Made by a program: the position numbers and the translations under genes
The notes under the pieces: generated by a model
The model's input: only the letters and a program-made list of their open reading frames with translations
What the model was told of the DNA's origin: nothing
Databases searched by the model: none
Shown here: piece after piece, positions 10,107 to 19,959 of the stretch
Layout of the letters: the number at the start of each line of letters is the position of its first letter
Numbering within the stretch: the first letter of the stretch is position 1
From: Lepidostoma basale
Lineage: Eukaryota > Arthropoda > Insecta > Trichoptera > Lepidostomatidae
NCBI GenBank assembly: GCA_022606425.2
Contig: JAHDVF020000050.1
Location: 434,001 to 498,000 of the forward strand
Direction: 5' to 3'
Length of the DNA: 64,000 nt

Positions 10107-11392
10107 TTAGGTCCTTACATATGAAATTGGCGTTTTGCCGTACTGGCAACTTTGTTCTCAAATATCTTCTCTTTGGTTAGGAATTCCAAATTCAAATTTA
10201 TACAGCTATTTACTCAAGTATTTGTGTTTCGAAAATTATAATTCATTTTTTTTTTTTTTTAATTGTTTTTTTTCTTTGCGTCACTCAGTTTACAAAATGG
10301 AAAACTTGAAATATCGCGTTATTTACGAGTACGAGTTCCACCGTGGCACCAGTGCTGCAGAAACGGCTCGAAGGATTAATGATGTGTATAGCGACGGTGC
10401 CGCAAAATAAAACACAATGCGTTTTTGGTTCCAACGTTTTAGTTCTGGAAATTTCGACCTGCAGAACAAGCCCCGTGGACGGCCGGAGACCAAAGTTGAT
10501 AATGAAGAATTGAAGGCTATTGTGGAAGCGGATCCATCGCAAACCACGTCCGAGTTAGCTGCAGGCTGCGGTGTTAGTGATAAAACTGTTTTAATCCACT
10601 TGAAGCAAATTGGGAAGGTAAAAAAGCTTGAAAGATGGGTACCTCACGAATTGAGTGAAGCAAATCAACAAACGCGCGTTGACTGCTGCGTTGCATTACT
10701 CAACCGGCACAAAAATGAAGGGATTTTGAATCGAATCATTACCTGTGATGAAAAGTGGATCCTGTATGATAATCGAAAGCGCTCATCGCAATGGCTGAAC
10801 CCTGCCGAACCAGCCAAACCATGCCCCAAGCGAAAATTGACTCCAAAAAGTTACTTGTGAGCGTTTGGTGGACTAGTGCTGGTGTCGTTCACTACAGCTT
10901 TCTTAAATCTGGCCAGACGATTACGGCAGATGTCTTTTGTCAGCAACTGCAAACCATGATGGAAAAGTTAGCTGCTAAACAACCGAGGCTGGTTAATCGC
11001 TCTAGGCCACTGCTGCTTCATGATAACGCTAGACCACACACTGCACAACAGACGGCTACCAAATTAAAAGAGCTTCAATTGGAATGTCTAAGACATCCAC
11101 CGTACTCTCCGGACCTTGCCTCAACAGATTACTATTTTTTTCGAAATTTGGATAACTTCTTGCAAGGGAAAAAATTCAACTCCGATGGGGCAGCCCAAAC
11201 CGACTTCAAAGATTTTATTGATTCCCGTCCGAATGGTTTTTTTAGTAAAGGGATCGATGAACTACCTATGAGATGGCAAAAGTGCATAGATAGCAATGGT
11301 ACATACTTTGATTAAATAAATATATTATATTTAAAAAAATCAACTTTATGTTCCTCCCATACAAAACGCCAATTTCATATGTAAGGACCTAA
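10107..11392 (+). mobile_element. Mariner-1, 1286 bp, with both terminal repeats
   Basis: Terminal inverted repeats begin TTAGGTCCTTACATATGAAA and extend ~31 bp (to GGCGTTTTG). The right end is the exact inverse. TA lies on both sides (10105-10106, 11393-11394), the usual mariner target duplication. Length suits a full Tc1/mariner element. The TTAGGT start and transposase sequence resemble the cecropia-type mariners, from memory. The gene inside is broken, so this copy cannot move by itself. Confidence 0.95.
10297..11315 (+). pseudogene. Mariner DD34D transposase, broken
   Basis: Begins MENLKYRVIYEYEFHRG, with helix-turn-helix regions at about residues 1-110 (WFQRFSSGNF, GRPETKVDN, TSELAAGCGVSDKTV). 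The linker WVPHEL, the first catalytic Asp in CDEKWILYDN, the second in LLHDNARPH, and the third 34 residues on in YSPDLASTD are all present. Breaks: an in-frame TAA near 10408 between the two N-terminal helices and a one-base shift near 10848 before VSVWW. Otherwise about 340 codons, the family's usual length. It would have cut and pasted DNA at TA sites. Confidence 0.95.
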
Positions 11393-11394
11393 TA

Positions 11395-11570
11395 TATGTT
11401 CATATTTTTTTAATAACTTCACTGTTGGTAGGTCCATCTACACGAACGCCATCTATTAAGATAATTTGTTAAGATAATTAATTAATTCTATTAAGATAAT
11501 TAAGATAATTCGACTACCATATTCTGTTTCCAAATAATTTACATCTTCGTCTCTAAAAAGTTATTTAATT
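11395..11570 (-). repeat. Family X repeat, right flank of mariner-1
   Basis: Contains TTCACTGTTGGTAGGTCCAT, CGCCATCTATTAAGATAATT (the latter partly tandemly repeated) and ACATCTTCGTCTCT, the inverse of the X terminus. Confidence 0.6.
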
Positions 11571-12494
11571 TAACAGTTTAAAATGTTAAGGTATCATAGT
11601 GTTTCGGCCAAAACAATGGACTACATAATTATACATACATACTTATAACGGTGGAGATATATCAAAAGGAAACGTCTTTCTTTAAGAGTTATGCATATTT
11701 TAAGAAAGTTTGCGGAGGGTTAAGATTTACGAACAAAGCATTCGCTCGAAACTATAAAAATAAGTATCCTAGTTTGCATGCCCTCCCTACCGCGGCCTTA
11801 CCTGTATCTCCCTACGCCCGAAACTGTTATGAAAAATCGTCCGAAATTCATATAAATTTCCCCATTTATTCCCCCATCCACGGGAAGTCTCGTCCGCATT
11901 ACGTAAGTGTACCCATTATTCACCGTATGGGTGATGTTGATCCGCTCGAGTTCATGCTCTCCTGGCTCGAGTCGGGGTCAATATATTCGAGGAGTAAGCG
12001 GGATGAGAACAACATGGGATCACAGATCTAGATGGCATTAGAAATTCGTATAGTTAAATTTTTTTTTTTTTTAAGGAACAAAGAAGTTCCCGCCACATAC
12101 CCGAGTCTGTTATAGGGCGTAGCGACGCCCTTTTATCACACTCCCTGGGCCTGTCCCCGGTCCATCCGGGACTTACATTTAAAGACGGCAACAACAAGGG
12201 GGTGCCAGACCACATTTAATCTACTCCATCCTACTTTTATGCTCCACTGTACTTTTGAGTAAATAAACATGATATATAATACATGAACATTTTAGGAACA
12301 TTATATAAAAGATAAAAAGAATGATACACCACAGGAATATACAGCGGGAAGAACAGGAGAGGCAGAGGAGACAAATGTGGGATGGGAAAAAAATGTGGAG
12401 TACAGTTTTTGGCATGTAGGACAAAGGACGAGGCTTAGGAAGCATTTGGAAGCATTAAGAAATTCGTATTAGCTGCATCATTCATTTGGTTGTA
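11571..12494. other. Unassigned; one 126-codon open frame at 11651-12031 (+)
   Basis: The frame (MEIYQKETSFFKSYAYFKKV to SKRDENNMGSQI) is less AT-biased than its surroundings. It shows no domain or signal peptide that I recognise, so it may be chance, an old element or an exon. A GC-richer block at 12070-12210 (CCCGAGTCTGTTATAGGGCG, CCCTGGGCCTGTCCCCGGTC) looks like a repeat terminus but I cannot name it. Confidence 0.3.
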
Positions 12495-12560
12495 CAGTAG
12501 AACCACGATTATCCGGACCTCGGTTATCCGGATTGGTTAAAATAAACAAAATACAGCGGA
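12495..12560 (+). mobile_element. Pogo/Tigger-like terminal repeat, solo end
   Basis: After a TA dinucleotide comes CAGTAGAACCACGATTATCC, then GGACCTCGGTTATCCGGA. The doubled TTATCCGGA inside the terminus is characteristic of pogo/Tigger DNA transposons. No opposite end or transposase was found nearby. Confidence 0.6.
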
Positions 12561-13758
12561 CGTGCTGATTTGCATCTGCATTATCTTAACCGTCGCGTTG
12601 CCATGTGGTCAATTGAGTTTCCACAGCCAATTTAAAGTTGATTTTCTTAATACCTATGGACCCTAATATTATAAAAAAAATTGTAATCCTCCATTGAAGT
12701 GTTCTCAATATTTCGTAATAAAAAAAAAAGCAAAAAATTACTTCCTTCATCCCAAAAAAAATATTTTCTAAGACTGCCCTCACCTTCATTCGTGTTAAGG
12801 TAGAATTTGTTTTGCTAATATTTACAACTTTATCAAAAGTGACAAATACTTACTCGCTGTTTTGAACGTATTATAAATTATATCTTTGACCTTTTCAATA
12901 GGTACGTAATAATACCGACTGGATGAAAACGCACCACGTAACTTAATAATATCAGAACTGTGAAAATATTAACACTTTACCAAAAGGGACAAATATTAAT
13001 ACGTACTCGTTGTCTTGAACGTACTATACATTTTGCCTAGGTGCCTTTATCCTCGCCCCGCCACAGACAAGTTTCGACCCGACCCGACCCGATGTTCAGT
13101 CAGCCGTATGCTGTGACGCATTACATATCAGAAATCGCATGGTTCCAAAAAAAAATTAATAATGATATGTTTTTCAAATAATCCATGTATGTTATAGATA
13201 TCGATCTATTCCTAATGAAATTCCCTACAAGATGACATAAATTAAATTTTGATTCATCTAGTCATATGCTTGATATTTAGATAAAGTTAGCGGTAAACTG
13301 AACTTACCACATGGGAGCAAGCGTTTTGTTTTGAACACGGTACGTTAAGGGTTAAAATATTAACGGTCCCATTACTGAATCAGTAGTCTTAGAGCAATAA
13401 AACACCCTCAATTCAATACTTCCATCTAAAAATCCTTTCAAAATTTAACACATTGATATCTCCCTACTACTAGTAAAGTTAACTAACATATGTTATATAT
13501 AATTCTTGGTTCTTGCACTCAGTTTGTAATAATTTTGATTAGTTTATATCGTTCTCCCGATAATGAAGGTGTAAAAGCCTTTTAAACATGTCGAGAAAAA
13601 TAAACTCAAAAGTGGAAAAAACGGTGTTTTAATTCATAAAAATTCGTCATTGTGGAATTCCACAGTGGCGTGAACACTGTGTTTTTTATTTTATTTTTAT
13701 TTTAATGATTTAAAAAAAAAACAATTGGGTTATATGGATACATATTTAGATCTTACTA
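12561..13758. other. Mostly unassigned; imperfect tandem pair at 12830-13030
   Basis: Two similar stretches (ATCAAAAGTGACAAATACTT...TTTTGAACGTA and ACCAAAAGGGACAAATATTA...CTTGAACGTA) lie ~125 bp apart. At 13553-13605 a block TTCTCCCGATAATGAAG...AAACATGTCGAGAA belongs to the foldback-motif family, with TTCTC and GAGAA able to pair. No gene seen. Confidence 0.4.
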
Positions 13759-13759
13759 T

Positions 13760-14230
13760 TAATTATGTAATGTTACAGATATATTTTATATTGAGTTGTA
13801 GTGAGACTCCTTGTGTCTTTTGGTAGTCCATTGTAAAGTTTCAGTCCATTGTTCAATATCCTTGATTGTCCTGTCTTAGTTCGTGCATTCGGTAAGTGAT
13901 ATCTGTCACAGTTCCTGGTCCAGTGTCTGTGTACGTCTGAATTTTTAGTTAATTTGTAGCTGCTGTCTGTTATCTCTTCCGTGGTCACTCTGTGTCCATT
14001 TGTTTTGTTTGTCTGTATACTTGTATGGTTGGGGTAAGATAGTTAATGTTAAAAGCAAAAAAAATTTTTGTTGTCCTTGGAGTCTGGAGATGTCCTTTTG
14101 GTTTCCTGTTCCCCCGAAGGGAATCATATATGTTAGTCGATTTTTAACATACGCTTCGTACATCATAATTTTTTCTTTTCTTGGTATGTAATTTTGTATT
14201 TTGTAGAAGAGGGAGTTTTTCATTATTGAT
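13760..14230 (-). pseudogene. CR1/Jockey-like non-LTR reverse transcriptase, C-terminal end
   Basis: Minus strand, two overlapping frames joined by a frameshift. The first reads NSLFYKIQNYIPRKEKIMMY, EAYVKNRLTYMIPFGG and SRLQGQQK; the second reads HRHWTRNCDRYHLPNARTKT and GLKLYNGLPKD. Y-A-RLTY-IPFGG followed by a GLKLYN-LP ending is the usual layout after the palm domain in CR1/Jockey-group elements. The catalytic region is missing. Confidence 0.75.
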
Positions 14231-14234
14231 GATT

Positions 14235-14837
14235 AGTGATCATTTGAAAAGCCTTTATTAATATGATATAAATTGTAAAAAACTCTACGCCGCCGTTTAT
14301 TTGGATAATCCTATTGACGGGCCATGAAATGTAAATTCCGCAATTTTCTTTTTAAATCCAAACTAAAGCTGATGATTTAATGTGATTAAAGATGGCGACG
14401 GCACTTTGTGCCCGCCGCGGCGACCTCTGTTCTCATTTTTAAAAAGCGAAGCCGTGTTTTATTTTGAAAAAAAAAATGTAATAACAGTAATTTTTGTAGA
14501 TAGCAACACCTGTTTCTCGTTACGTCTCCCTTAACGCACTGCTTCACAAAGTTAATTCTTTATTATTTTTTTCTTTTTGTTTCAGGTAAGTTCCCTTGAT
14601 TCTCATCTCTCCAATCTGGACCTGAGCGGGAGATAAACCACGTTGTTCGGCGATGGTATAAAAGTTTTTCAAGACAACGGTAACATTTTTTAAATTATAT
14701 TGTATATAAAAATATATTCAAAGGTTGCTTGCTTTATACAGTAAAATATTATTTATCTTTACATATAATTCTGTTCGGGCGTTTGTAGTTGGACTCCTCC
14801 TAAACGGCTGGACCGATTTTGATGATTTTTTTAGCGT
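14235..14837. other. Apparently unique sequence holding the splice-site candidate
   Basis: Includes a GC-richer stretch at about 14390-14450 (GGCGACGGCACTTTGTGCCC). No repeat family from elsewhere in the window occurs here. It is one of the better candidates for host, possibly intronic, sequence. Confidence 0.4.
14561..14592 (+). promoter_or_regulatory. Candidate recursive splice site (ratchet point)
   Basis: A pyrimidine-rich run ends in TTTCAG, immediately followed by GTAAGT; the junction is 14585/14586. A 3' splice site fused to a 5' splice site with no exon between them is the consensus of recursive splicing in very long insect introns. If real, the window lies inside a long + strand intron. 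A lone sequence match could be chance. Confidence 0.4.
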
Positions 14838-15117
14838 GTTTGAGTGGGTCCCTGGATTGTTTAGAATCATAGTTCTGCTGAACGCGGTCTCCTCGGAGAT
14901 CGACGTCTTTCATGTTAGTGAAAGTACGTTCAGGGGGCAAATACTATTGACTTTAGAAAGTATCTTGTCTTCCTAATGTCGAACCATCTCTAATGTGTTC
15001 CTGGTACTCTGTTGTATTATAATAATATTTTACCTGTACTTAATAGATGCCTTAAATATTTTCCTGTTTGTAATGTCTATTGAGTTAATAAACTGATTTG
15101 ATTTGATTTGATTTGAT
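14838..15117 (+). mobile_element. TGATT-tailed non-LTR element, 3' end
   Basis: Encodes LNAVSSEIDVFHVSESTFRG, then QILLTLESILSS and a stop, followed by ~140 bp of 3' UTR and the tail ACTGATTTGATTTGATTTGA. This C terminus and pentanucleotide tail recur at 32561-33305, 34080-34462, 37385-37850 and 58984-59740. Only the extreme C terminus remains. Confidence 0.8.
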
Positions 15118-15213
15118 AATGAGACCCGGTAGGTGGCGCTATATTCTAGTTCTAAGTAAAAAAAAAAAGTTCGAGAAGGACAACGTCTGTCAGGTTCGCT
15201 TGTTATATACATA

Positions 15214-16140
15214 CGAGGTCCGTTCAAAAAGTATCGCGAATTTTGTGTTTTTTCAAAAATTATTTATATATTCATGAATTTCTATTTTGTCCCCTTTAAA
15301 GTAATCCCAACCAGATATTATACACTTGTGCCAACGTTTTTTTCAATCCTCGAAGCACCCCAAAAAATCATTTTTTGTGATCTTGTTCAGCTCCTCCTTC
15401 GATGCCGTCTTTATCTCCTCAATCGTAGCCTAGCGTCGTCCTTTCATGGGCCTCTTCAGTTTCGGGAACAAGAAAAGGTCACAGGGGGTCAGATCTGGGG
15501 AATACGGTGGCTGCGGCATTATTGGTGTGTTGTTTTGGCCAAAAATTCGCGCACAAGCAGATGCGAAATTGAGCAATTTTGGTACGAATTTCGCGGCGAC
15601 CGATCTCATGCCCAAATCATTGGTAAAAATCGAATGTCACGAGCCAAGCGATATGTTTTAGTCCTCAGCAACTTCTCTAGCGGTGATTCGACGATTGGTC
15701 AATACTATGTTATTCACTTCATCAATGTTTTCGTCTGTTGTTGACGTGCTCGGGCGTCCGGCAGGCTCTTTTTCGTTCACATCTTCTCGGTCCTCTGAGA
15801 ACATTTTGTACCACCGATAAACGTTGCTTTGGTCCAAGATAGCTTCACCATATGCCACAGTCAACATTCGGAATGCGTCCGGGGACTTAATTTTGTTTTT
15901 CACTCAAAATTTGATACAGATTCTTTGATCCATTTTTTTGGAGTGGGCAAAAATCGAAGACGAGCCAAAACACGTGCAAGCAAAGTGGCTCTCAAAAATT
16001 AACTGAACATTCAAACTGGCCGAACTTATCGGCATAAGTGAGAGACATGAGTACCAACATTACGCCATAAAAAAATCAAAAATCGAATATACGTAACCGG
16101 CGGAAATTCAAAATTCGCGATACTTTTTGAACATACCTCG
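15214..16140 (-). mobile_element. Mariner-2, 927 bp, internally deleted
   Basis: Ends read CGAGGTCCGTTCAAAAAGTA and the inverse of CGAGGTATGTTCAAAAAGTA, each continuing TCGCGAATTTTG. TA lies outside both ends (15212-15213 and 16141-16142). A complete relative would be ~1.3 kb, so roughly 350 bp is missing from the middle. With both ends kept, it could be moved only by a transposase supplied in trans. Confidence 0.93.
15253..15933 (-). pseudogene. Mariner transposase lacking its catalytic centre
   Basis: On minus it starts MDQRICIKF, a stop, VKNKIKSPDAFRMLTVAYGE. The helix-turn-helix part follows (VYRWYKMFSEDREDV, GRPSTSTTDENID, RRITAREVAED). It then jumps to LGMRSVAAKFVPKLLNF, more shifts, and PYSPDLTPCDLFLFPKLKRP with WKKRWHKCI near the end. 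The segment with the first two catalytic Asp residues is deleted; only the last (SPDLTPCD) remains. Confidence 0.92.
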
Positions 16141-16417
16141 TATATCGCACCGTGAGTGTAAAACCGACTTAAGTGCAAATATACAGTTTGGAGATATGGG
16201 AGTTTAAAGACTTCATATGGCTTGGAAAAACTGTTTTTTTTTTTTAAATATAAAAAAACCCAATGATTTTCGGCTTAAAGTAATATACCTATAAACCGAA
16301 AATCATTGGTTTATTTAAAAAAAAAACAGTTTTTCAAACAATATGAAGTCTTTAAACTCCCATATCTCCAAACTATATTTGCACTTACGTCGGTTTTACA
16401 CTCACGGTGCGATATAC
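16141..16417. repeat. Foldback repeat FB6
   Basis: Arms about 16141-16273 and 16296-16417 are near-perfect inverses (ends TATATCGCACCGTGAGTG and inverse; centre CCAATGATTTTCGG and inverse). Mariner-2 inserted exactly at its left border TA. No hammerhead-like core is seen, so this is a different foldback class. Confidence 0.85.
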
Positions 16418-16729
16418 ATATATTCTTCTTCGTATAATGCCATGTCAAATCTCTGGGCGTGATCAAAAGATGCCAGGGAACTGCCGAAATCAGTTGAAAC
16501 TGAAAAGCAATTAGAATTCAATTAAATATCATATATATTATTATAATTTTTTGTACCTCAAAGAAAACGGTTATTACCCCCGGCTGTACCCAACTGATTT
16601 CTTGCTGGGTATGCTGGACTACCAATCATTGGAAATTAGACGAACTACCCATTTGGGTGTGCATTTTTTAAAATTGATTCGTGGTCGAAAACATAACTCG
16701 GATATTGTGTAGTACCAATTTACCTAAGG

Positions 16730-17075
16730 TTATGTCCGTGGACAGGGCAATAATCCTTCTAAACCGCATCTCTTCGGATGTGGACATCTTCCACGATAGT
16801 GAGGCTACCCTCAGAAAACATCTATTTCTCATATAATGTTTAAAATTGATATTTGCTTCTCTTGTTCTTCTTATTGTTTCTTATTACTTAATTTGTCTTA
16901 ATTTTTTAATTATCTCGTGTTTTTTTGGGTTTCTGTCTATTGTTTCTATTGTAATTTTTAATTTTCACTATTGTATTTTCTGTTTAAAATAGTTTTTTTT
17001 GTTTTTTATTCTATAGTCATAAACGCTTTGGTTTACTGTAATGTTTATGATTTAATAAAAGAATCAGAATTAAAT
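16730..17075 (+). mobile_element. Divergent relative of the TGATT-tailed non-LTR element
   Basis: Encodes AIILLNRISSDVDIFH-like sequence, then a DSEATLRKHLFLI-like end, and an AT-rich 3' UTR to TTTAATAAAAGAATCAGAAT. It resembles the (A)I.LLN.(A/I)SSEIDVFH...STFR end of the TGATT family but has a different tail. Confidence 0.6.
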
Positions 17076-17498
17076 TGAGAATTTTAAGGGAATGACTAGG
17101 AAAATTTACCGTCAGATCAATGCACTATATTCTGTTGGTAACATTGTTTTCAGTTTAGATCAAATTGCTATATAAATCATAAATTTCCACATCATGGTTT
17201 GTTACAGCCAATAACGTTGCAGTACAGAGGAGTAATGTTGCCAGTCTAAGATAAATGTACCCGCTGTGATTTATTACGTCGTGTCTTGCATATCCTAATA
17301 CGTAATATTTATGCTTTTATTAAATTGTATCTTCCATCGTAGAAAATTCAGACAACGTAATGGGAAACAGGATTTATGATAATGTATTTAATACTGAGAG
17401 AAAATAGGTTTATTTTAATACACATGTATCTATGTACTTCTTAATACTCGTATTTGTAAGCTTTTGGGGGTAAATATTATATAATTATATACATAAAA
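17076..17498. other. No feature recognised
   Basis: AT-rich; no frame or repeat found. Confidence 0.5.
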
Positions 17499-17701
17499 AA
17501 CTTTGTATTTAACCACAGTAGGGTTATTATATTGATGCCAACTAGTTTCGCTTGGACCCAAGCTTCATCAGCGCAGTATAACAACTTACTGCTGCTTACT
17601 GCCTTACTGTACTAATTGTTATACTGCCCTGATGAAGCTAGGGTCCAAGCGAAACTAGTTGGCATCAATATAATAACCCTACCGTGGTTAAATACAAACT
17701 T
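17499..17701. repeat. Foldback repeat FB7
   Basis: Arms 17499-17584 and 17616-17701. The left has TTGATGCCAACTAGTTTCGC, the right the inverse. Both arms keep an intact CTGATGA and GAAAC. A partial relative is at 42041-42149 and half a copy ends near 43660. Confidence 0.9.
17625..17664 (+). ncRNA. Hammerhead-like motif in FB7
   Basis: TGCC, CTGATGA, A, GCT...AGC, GAAA, CTAG, TT, GGCA. If cleavage follows GUU, TGCC and GGCA form helix I (4 bp). Farther out TTGTTATA and TATAATAA pair over 8 positions. CTAG is self-complementary, so helix III would form between two strands, as described for dimeric hammerheads of Penelope-like elements. The opposite arm (17536-17575, minus) has a better stem II (GCTTGG/CCAAGC). 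The extra A before stem II departs from the consensus. Confidence 0.5.
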
Positions 17702-17724
17702 GTTTTATTTATATACGAGTGCCA

Positions 17725-17767
17725 TGAGGCTGATTATGCAATGCAATATAGGGGAGTCTGGTGGTGT
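17725..17767 (-). mobile_element. RTE-F fragment, severed end
   Basis: On minus it encodes TRLPYIALHNQPHG-like sequence and continues, across the LTR retrotransposon, from 23996-24275. The undisturbed arrangement is seen at 34480-34880 (plus). Confidence 0.8.
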
Positions 17768-18170
17768 TGTAATGTATTCCGATCCATTTCGGGTGACTCA
17801 TTTCGGTTGACCAATATCGAGTACCAAGCTTTAGTGTAATGAACTGAGAACAATGCTTTTCTTTGATACTTTAAACTACGCATTTTTCTAACATACGAAT
17901 TCCTTTGGGATTAGGCCATAGGCATTTGTTTACCACACTCTTTTCAAGGATAGCGTCCCTATTAACCCGTTGCCTTTATATAGCCCTCCCAGATCTGAGA
18001 ACCGTCAGATCATCCCAGAAAGCTAAACAGTAAACTTTAAATATACGAGACGAGGAGAAAATCACAAAGTCTTATCAGTGAAAATATATAATTCCACCTC
18101 TAATTATCCCGAGAGAGGCTAAACCGTCATCGACCCGCACCACATCATCACAACGAGGAGGTCCATGACA
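17768..18170 (+). repeat. 5' LTR, 403 bp
   Basis: Starts TGTAATGTATTCCGATCC and ends GAGGTCCATGACA, thus TG...CA. It contains TTTATATAG at about 17970 as a possible TATA element. No difference from the 3' LTR was found on reading through both. Confidence 0.97.
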
Positions 18171-18177
18171 TAAAAAT

Positions 18178-18195
18178 TGGTGTCAGAAGTGGGAT
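18178..18195 (+). other. Primer binding site, tRNA-Leu type
   Basis: TGGTGTCAGAAGTGGGAT, seven bases after the LTR. It complements a tRNA 3' end reading ATCCCACTTCTGACACCA, the form typical of a leucine tRNA beginning GTCAG. It would prime minus-strand DNA synthesis. Confidence 0.85.
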
Positions 18196-18650
18196 CGCTC
18201 CACTGATACATCTCTGCCAGAAGGAAGAACCCCTTATCTGCAAAGAAGACGTCGTTACTCTCAAGAGGACTCCCCGAAGAAACTCCTTGACCACTCGAAA
18301 TCTGCGTAGCCGGACGAGCCGCCCGTATTCAGTACAGCCAGCCAAGCAGTGCGTACCCTGTCCAGCTAGCCTGCAGCCCGTTTCCTGTCTACCCAGAGAA
18401 GCCAAGCAGTCCGACCCGGAGGATCCATCTCGATCGTATCCAGCAGAAGACAGCATCGCATCGTCGACTCCCAATTCTCGGTCAAGCCAGAAGAGGACTC
18501 GAGATGATGTTCCACCTTCTTCTGTAAGTTTTTAGCTCGATGATCTCATTCCCCCTCCCCCCTATATATTATATATTTAACTTCATATTATTATACTCAT
18601 ATATTTTTCTATATTATTCTCATCATATTTTCGTAAATTTATTATATAAA

Positions 18651-19064
18651 ATGCATTTAAAAAAAGAAGAATCTTCCTTCGCTATTGATTTAAATTTCAC
18701 AGAAAATTTCTTAAATAGATTTATAATAAATAAACTTTACAAATTTAATAACAATTGCAACAGTGCGTTCAATTTAGTTAAACATGTATTTAAATCGGTA
18801 AAAGAAATCGATAAATATCAAAATATAAATATGCATAAAAATAACTCTTTAAATTGTTACAAAAAATATCACGTGTCATATAACTTTCATTTAAAAAATC
18901 GTTATAATATTAGACACAGTACTAATTCAAATTTACCTAATAATAATCACAACTCATTAAATAACTCGTTTTATAATTATCCGAAAAAGAAAAATCGCTA
19001 CATTAAAGATTGTAGAAAATTCAAATTTAAACAAAAACAAAATCAAAATAGCGCGGTTAATTAA
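18651..19064 (+). CDS. Gag-like frame, uncertain
   Basis: An open frame of 137 codons from MHLKKEESSFAIDLNFTENF to KFKFKQKQNQNSAVN, rich in Asn, Lys and Tyr with a basic end. By position and composition it may be what remains of gag (capsid and nucleic-acid binding). I see no CCHC zinc knuckle or other gag motif. The frame stays open to 18540 upstream, but ATG 18651 starts the part with normal composition. It is much shorter than a typical ~400-residue Gag. Confidence 0.4.
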   Translation: MHLKKEESSFAIDLNFTENFLNRFIINKLYKFNNNCNSAFNLVKHVFKSVKEIDKYQNINMHKNNSLNCYKKYHVSYNFHLKNRYNIRHSTNSNLPNNNHNSLNNSFYNYPKKKNRYIKDCRKFKFKQKQNQNSAVN

Positions 19065-19245
19065 AAATCAAAAATAAATCGTCAGTATAATCGTCCATCT
19101 TTAAACTAGTACAGAACTATGGGAATGGCCATTCTATAGATTTCCGAACGTTTAAGTCAGGACAAATAAAAAATTTTAATCTTCAAAATTCAACAACGAT
19201 ATTTTTGCAAATAAAAATATATTCTTAAATAAATATATAAAAATA

Positions 19246-19390
19246 TTATTATTAGATACATGAGCGATTATTTCATTAATATAACTGTCATGCGTCCTTC
19301 GAAATTATGTACAATTTCACGAAGACATTTTTTATTGAAATATATCAAAAGCTCTCCTAATAAAAAAATATATACTAAATTCATTTATAT
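19246..19390 (+). pseudogene. Dead protease-like duplicate
   Basis: Translates as LLLDT, stop, AIISLI, stop, LSCVLRNY, HEDIF. It lines up with the intact copy at 21576 (FLLDTGADISLI, SSLVPRNYQ, DDILL). Several stops, including one at the Gly of the DTG active site, make it inactive. Its presence upstream shows the interior was rearranged by duplication. Confidence 0.7.
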
Positions 19391-19404
19391 TATAAATATA
19401 TAAA

Positions 19405-19830
19405 AAAATATCTTCGCCAGAAGAAGATCAATTAAAAAAGAGGTTGAAATTCCTTTACAATGTGTAAAAAAATAAAATAACATATATCTTCGCCAGAAGA
19501 AGATAAAAGATCAATAAAAAAATAGGTTGAAATTCCTTTACAATAAGTAGAAAAAATAATAATCTTCGCCAGAAGAAGATAAAAGATCAATAAAAAAATA
19601 GGTTGTAATTCCTTTACAATAAGTAAAAAAAAGAAATTAAATCTTCGCCAGAAGAAGATAAAAGATCAATTAAAAAAGAGGTTGAAATTCCCAGTAGAAG
19701 AAAAAAAATTAAATCTTCGCCAGATGAAGATCGATTAAAGAAGAAGTTGAAATTCGTTTTTATTATAAATAAAAGATAAAAATTATAATAAAAGTTGCCT
19801 TCGCCAGAGTTCGCGAATTAAAGAAAAGTA
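19405..19830 (+). repeat. Tandem array, ~72-79 bp unit, in the LTR retrotransposon
   Basis: TCTTCGCCAGAAGAAGAT recurs at 19411, 19487, 19563, 19642 and 19714 (variant), with a shortened unit near 19799. Each unit continues AGGTTGAAATTCCTTTACAA. TCTTC-GCCA-GAAGA can form a small hairpin in each. No coding frame spans the array. Confidence 0.9.
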
Positions 19831-19959
19831 TATTTTAATCCCATTCATTCATTTAGTATGATTGGAAGAAAATCCATAAATTCCCATCAATTTAATTTTC
19901 TCAACCTGAGAAGTAAAGAGAACCGAGAGTAAAGAGGTATAAAAATTTCGTACGATACG

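Noticed and set aside
13773..14223. Penelope-type reverse transcriptase to go with the hammerhead-like repeats
   Set aside because: Sequence and order match CR1/Jockey-group C termini. No GIY-YIG endonuclease motif is seen anywhere in the window.
19405..19830. CRISPR array
   Set aside because: Whole units repeat without unique spacers, inside an LTR retrotransposon of an animal genome.
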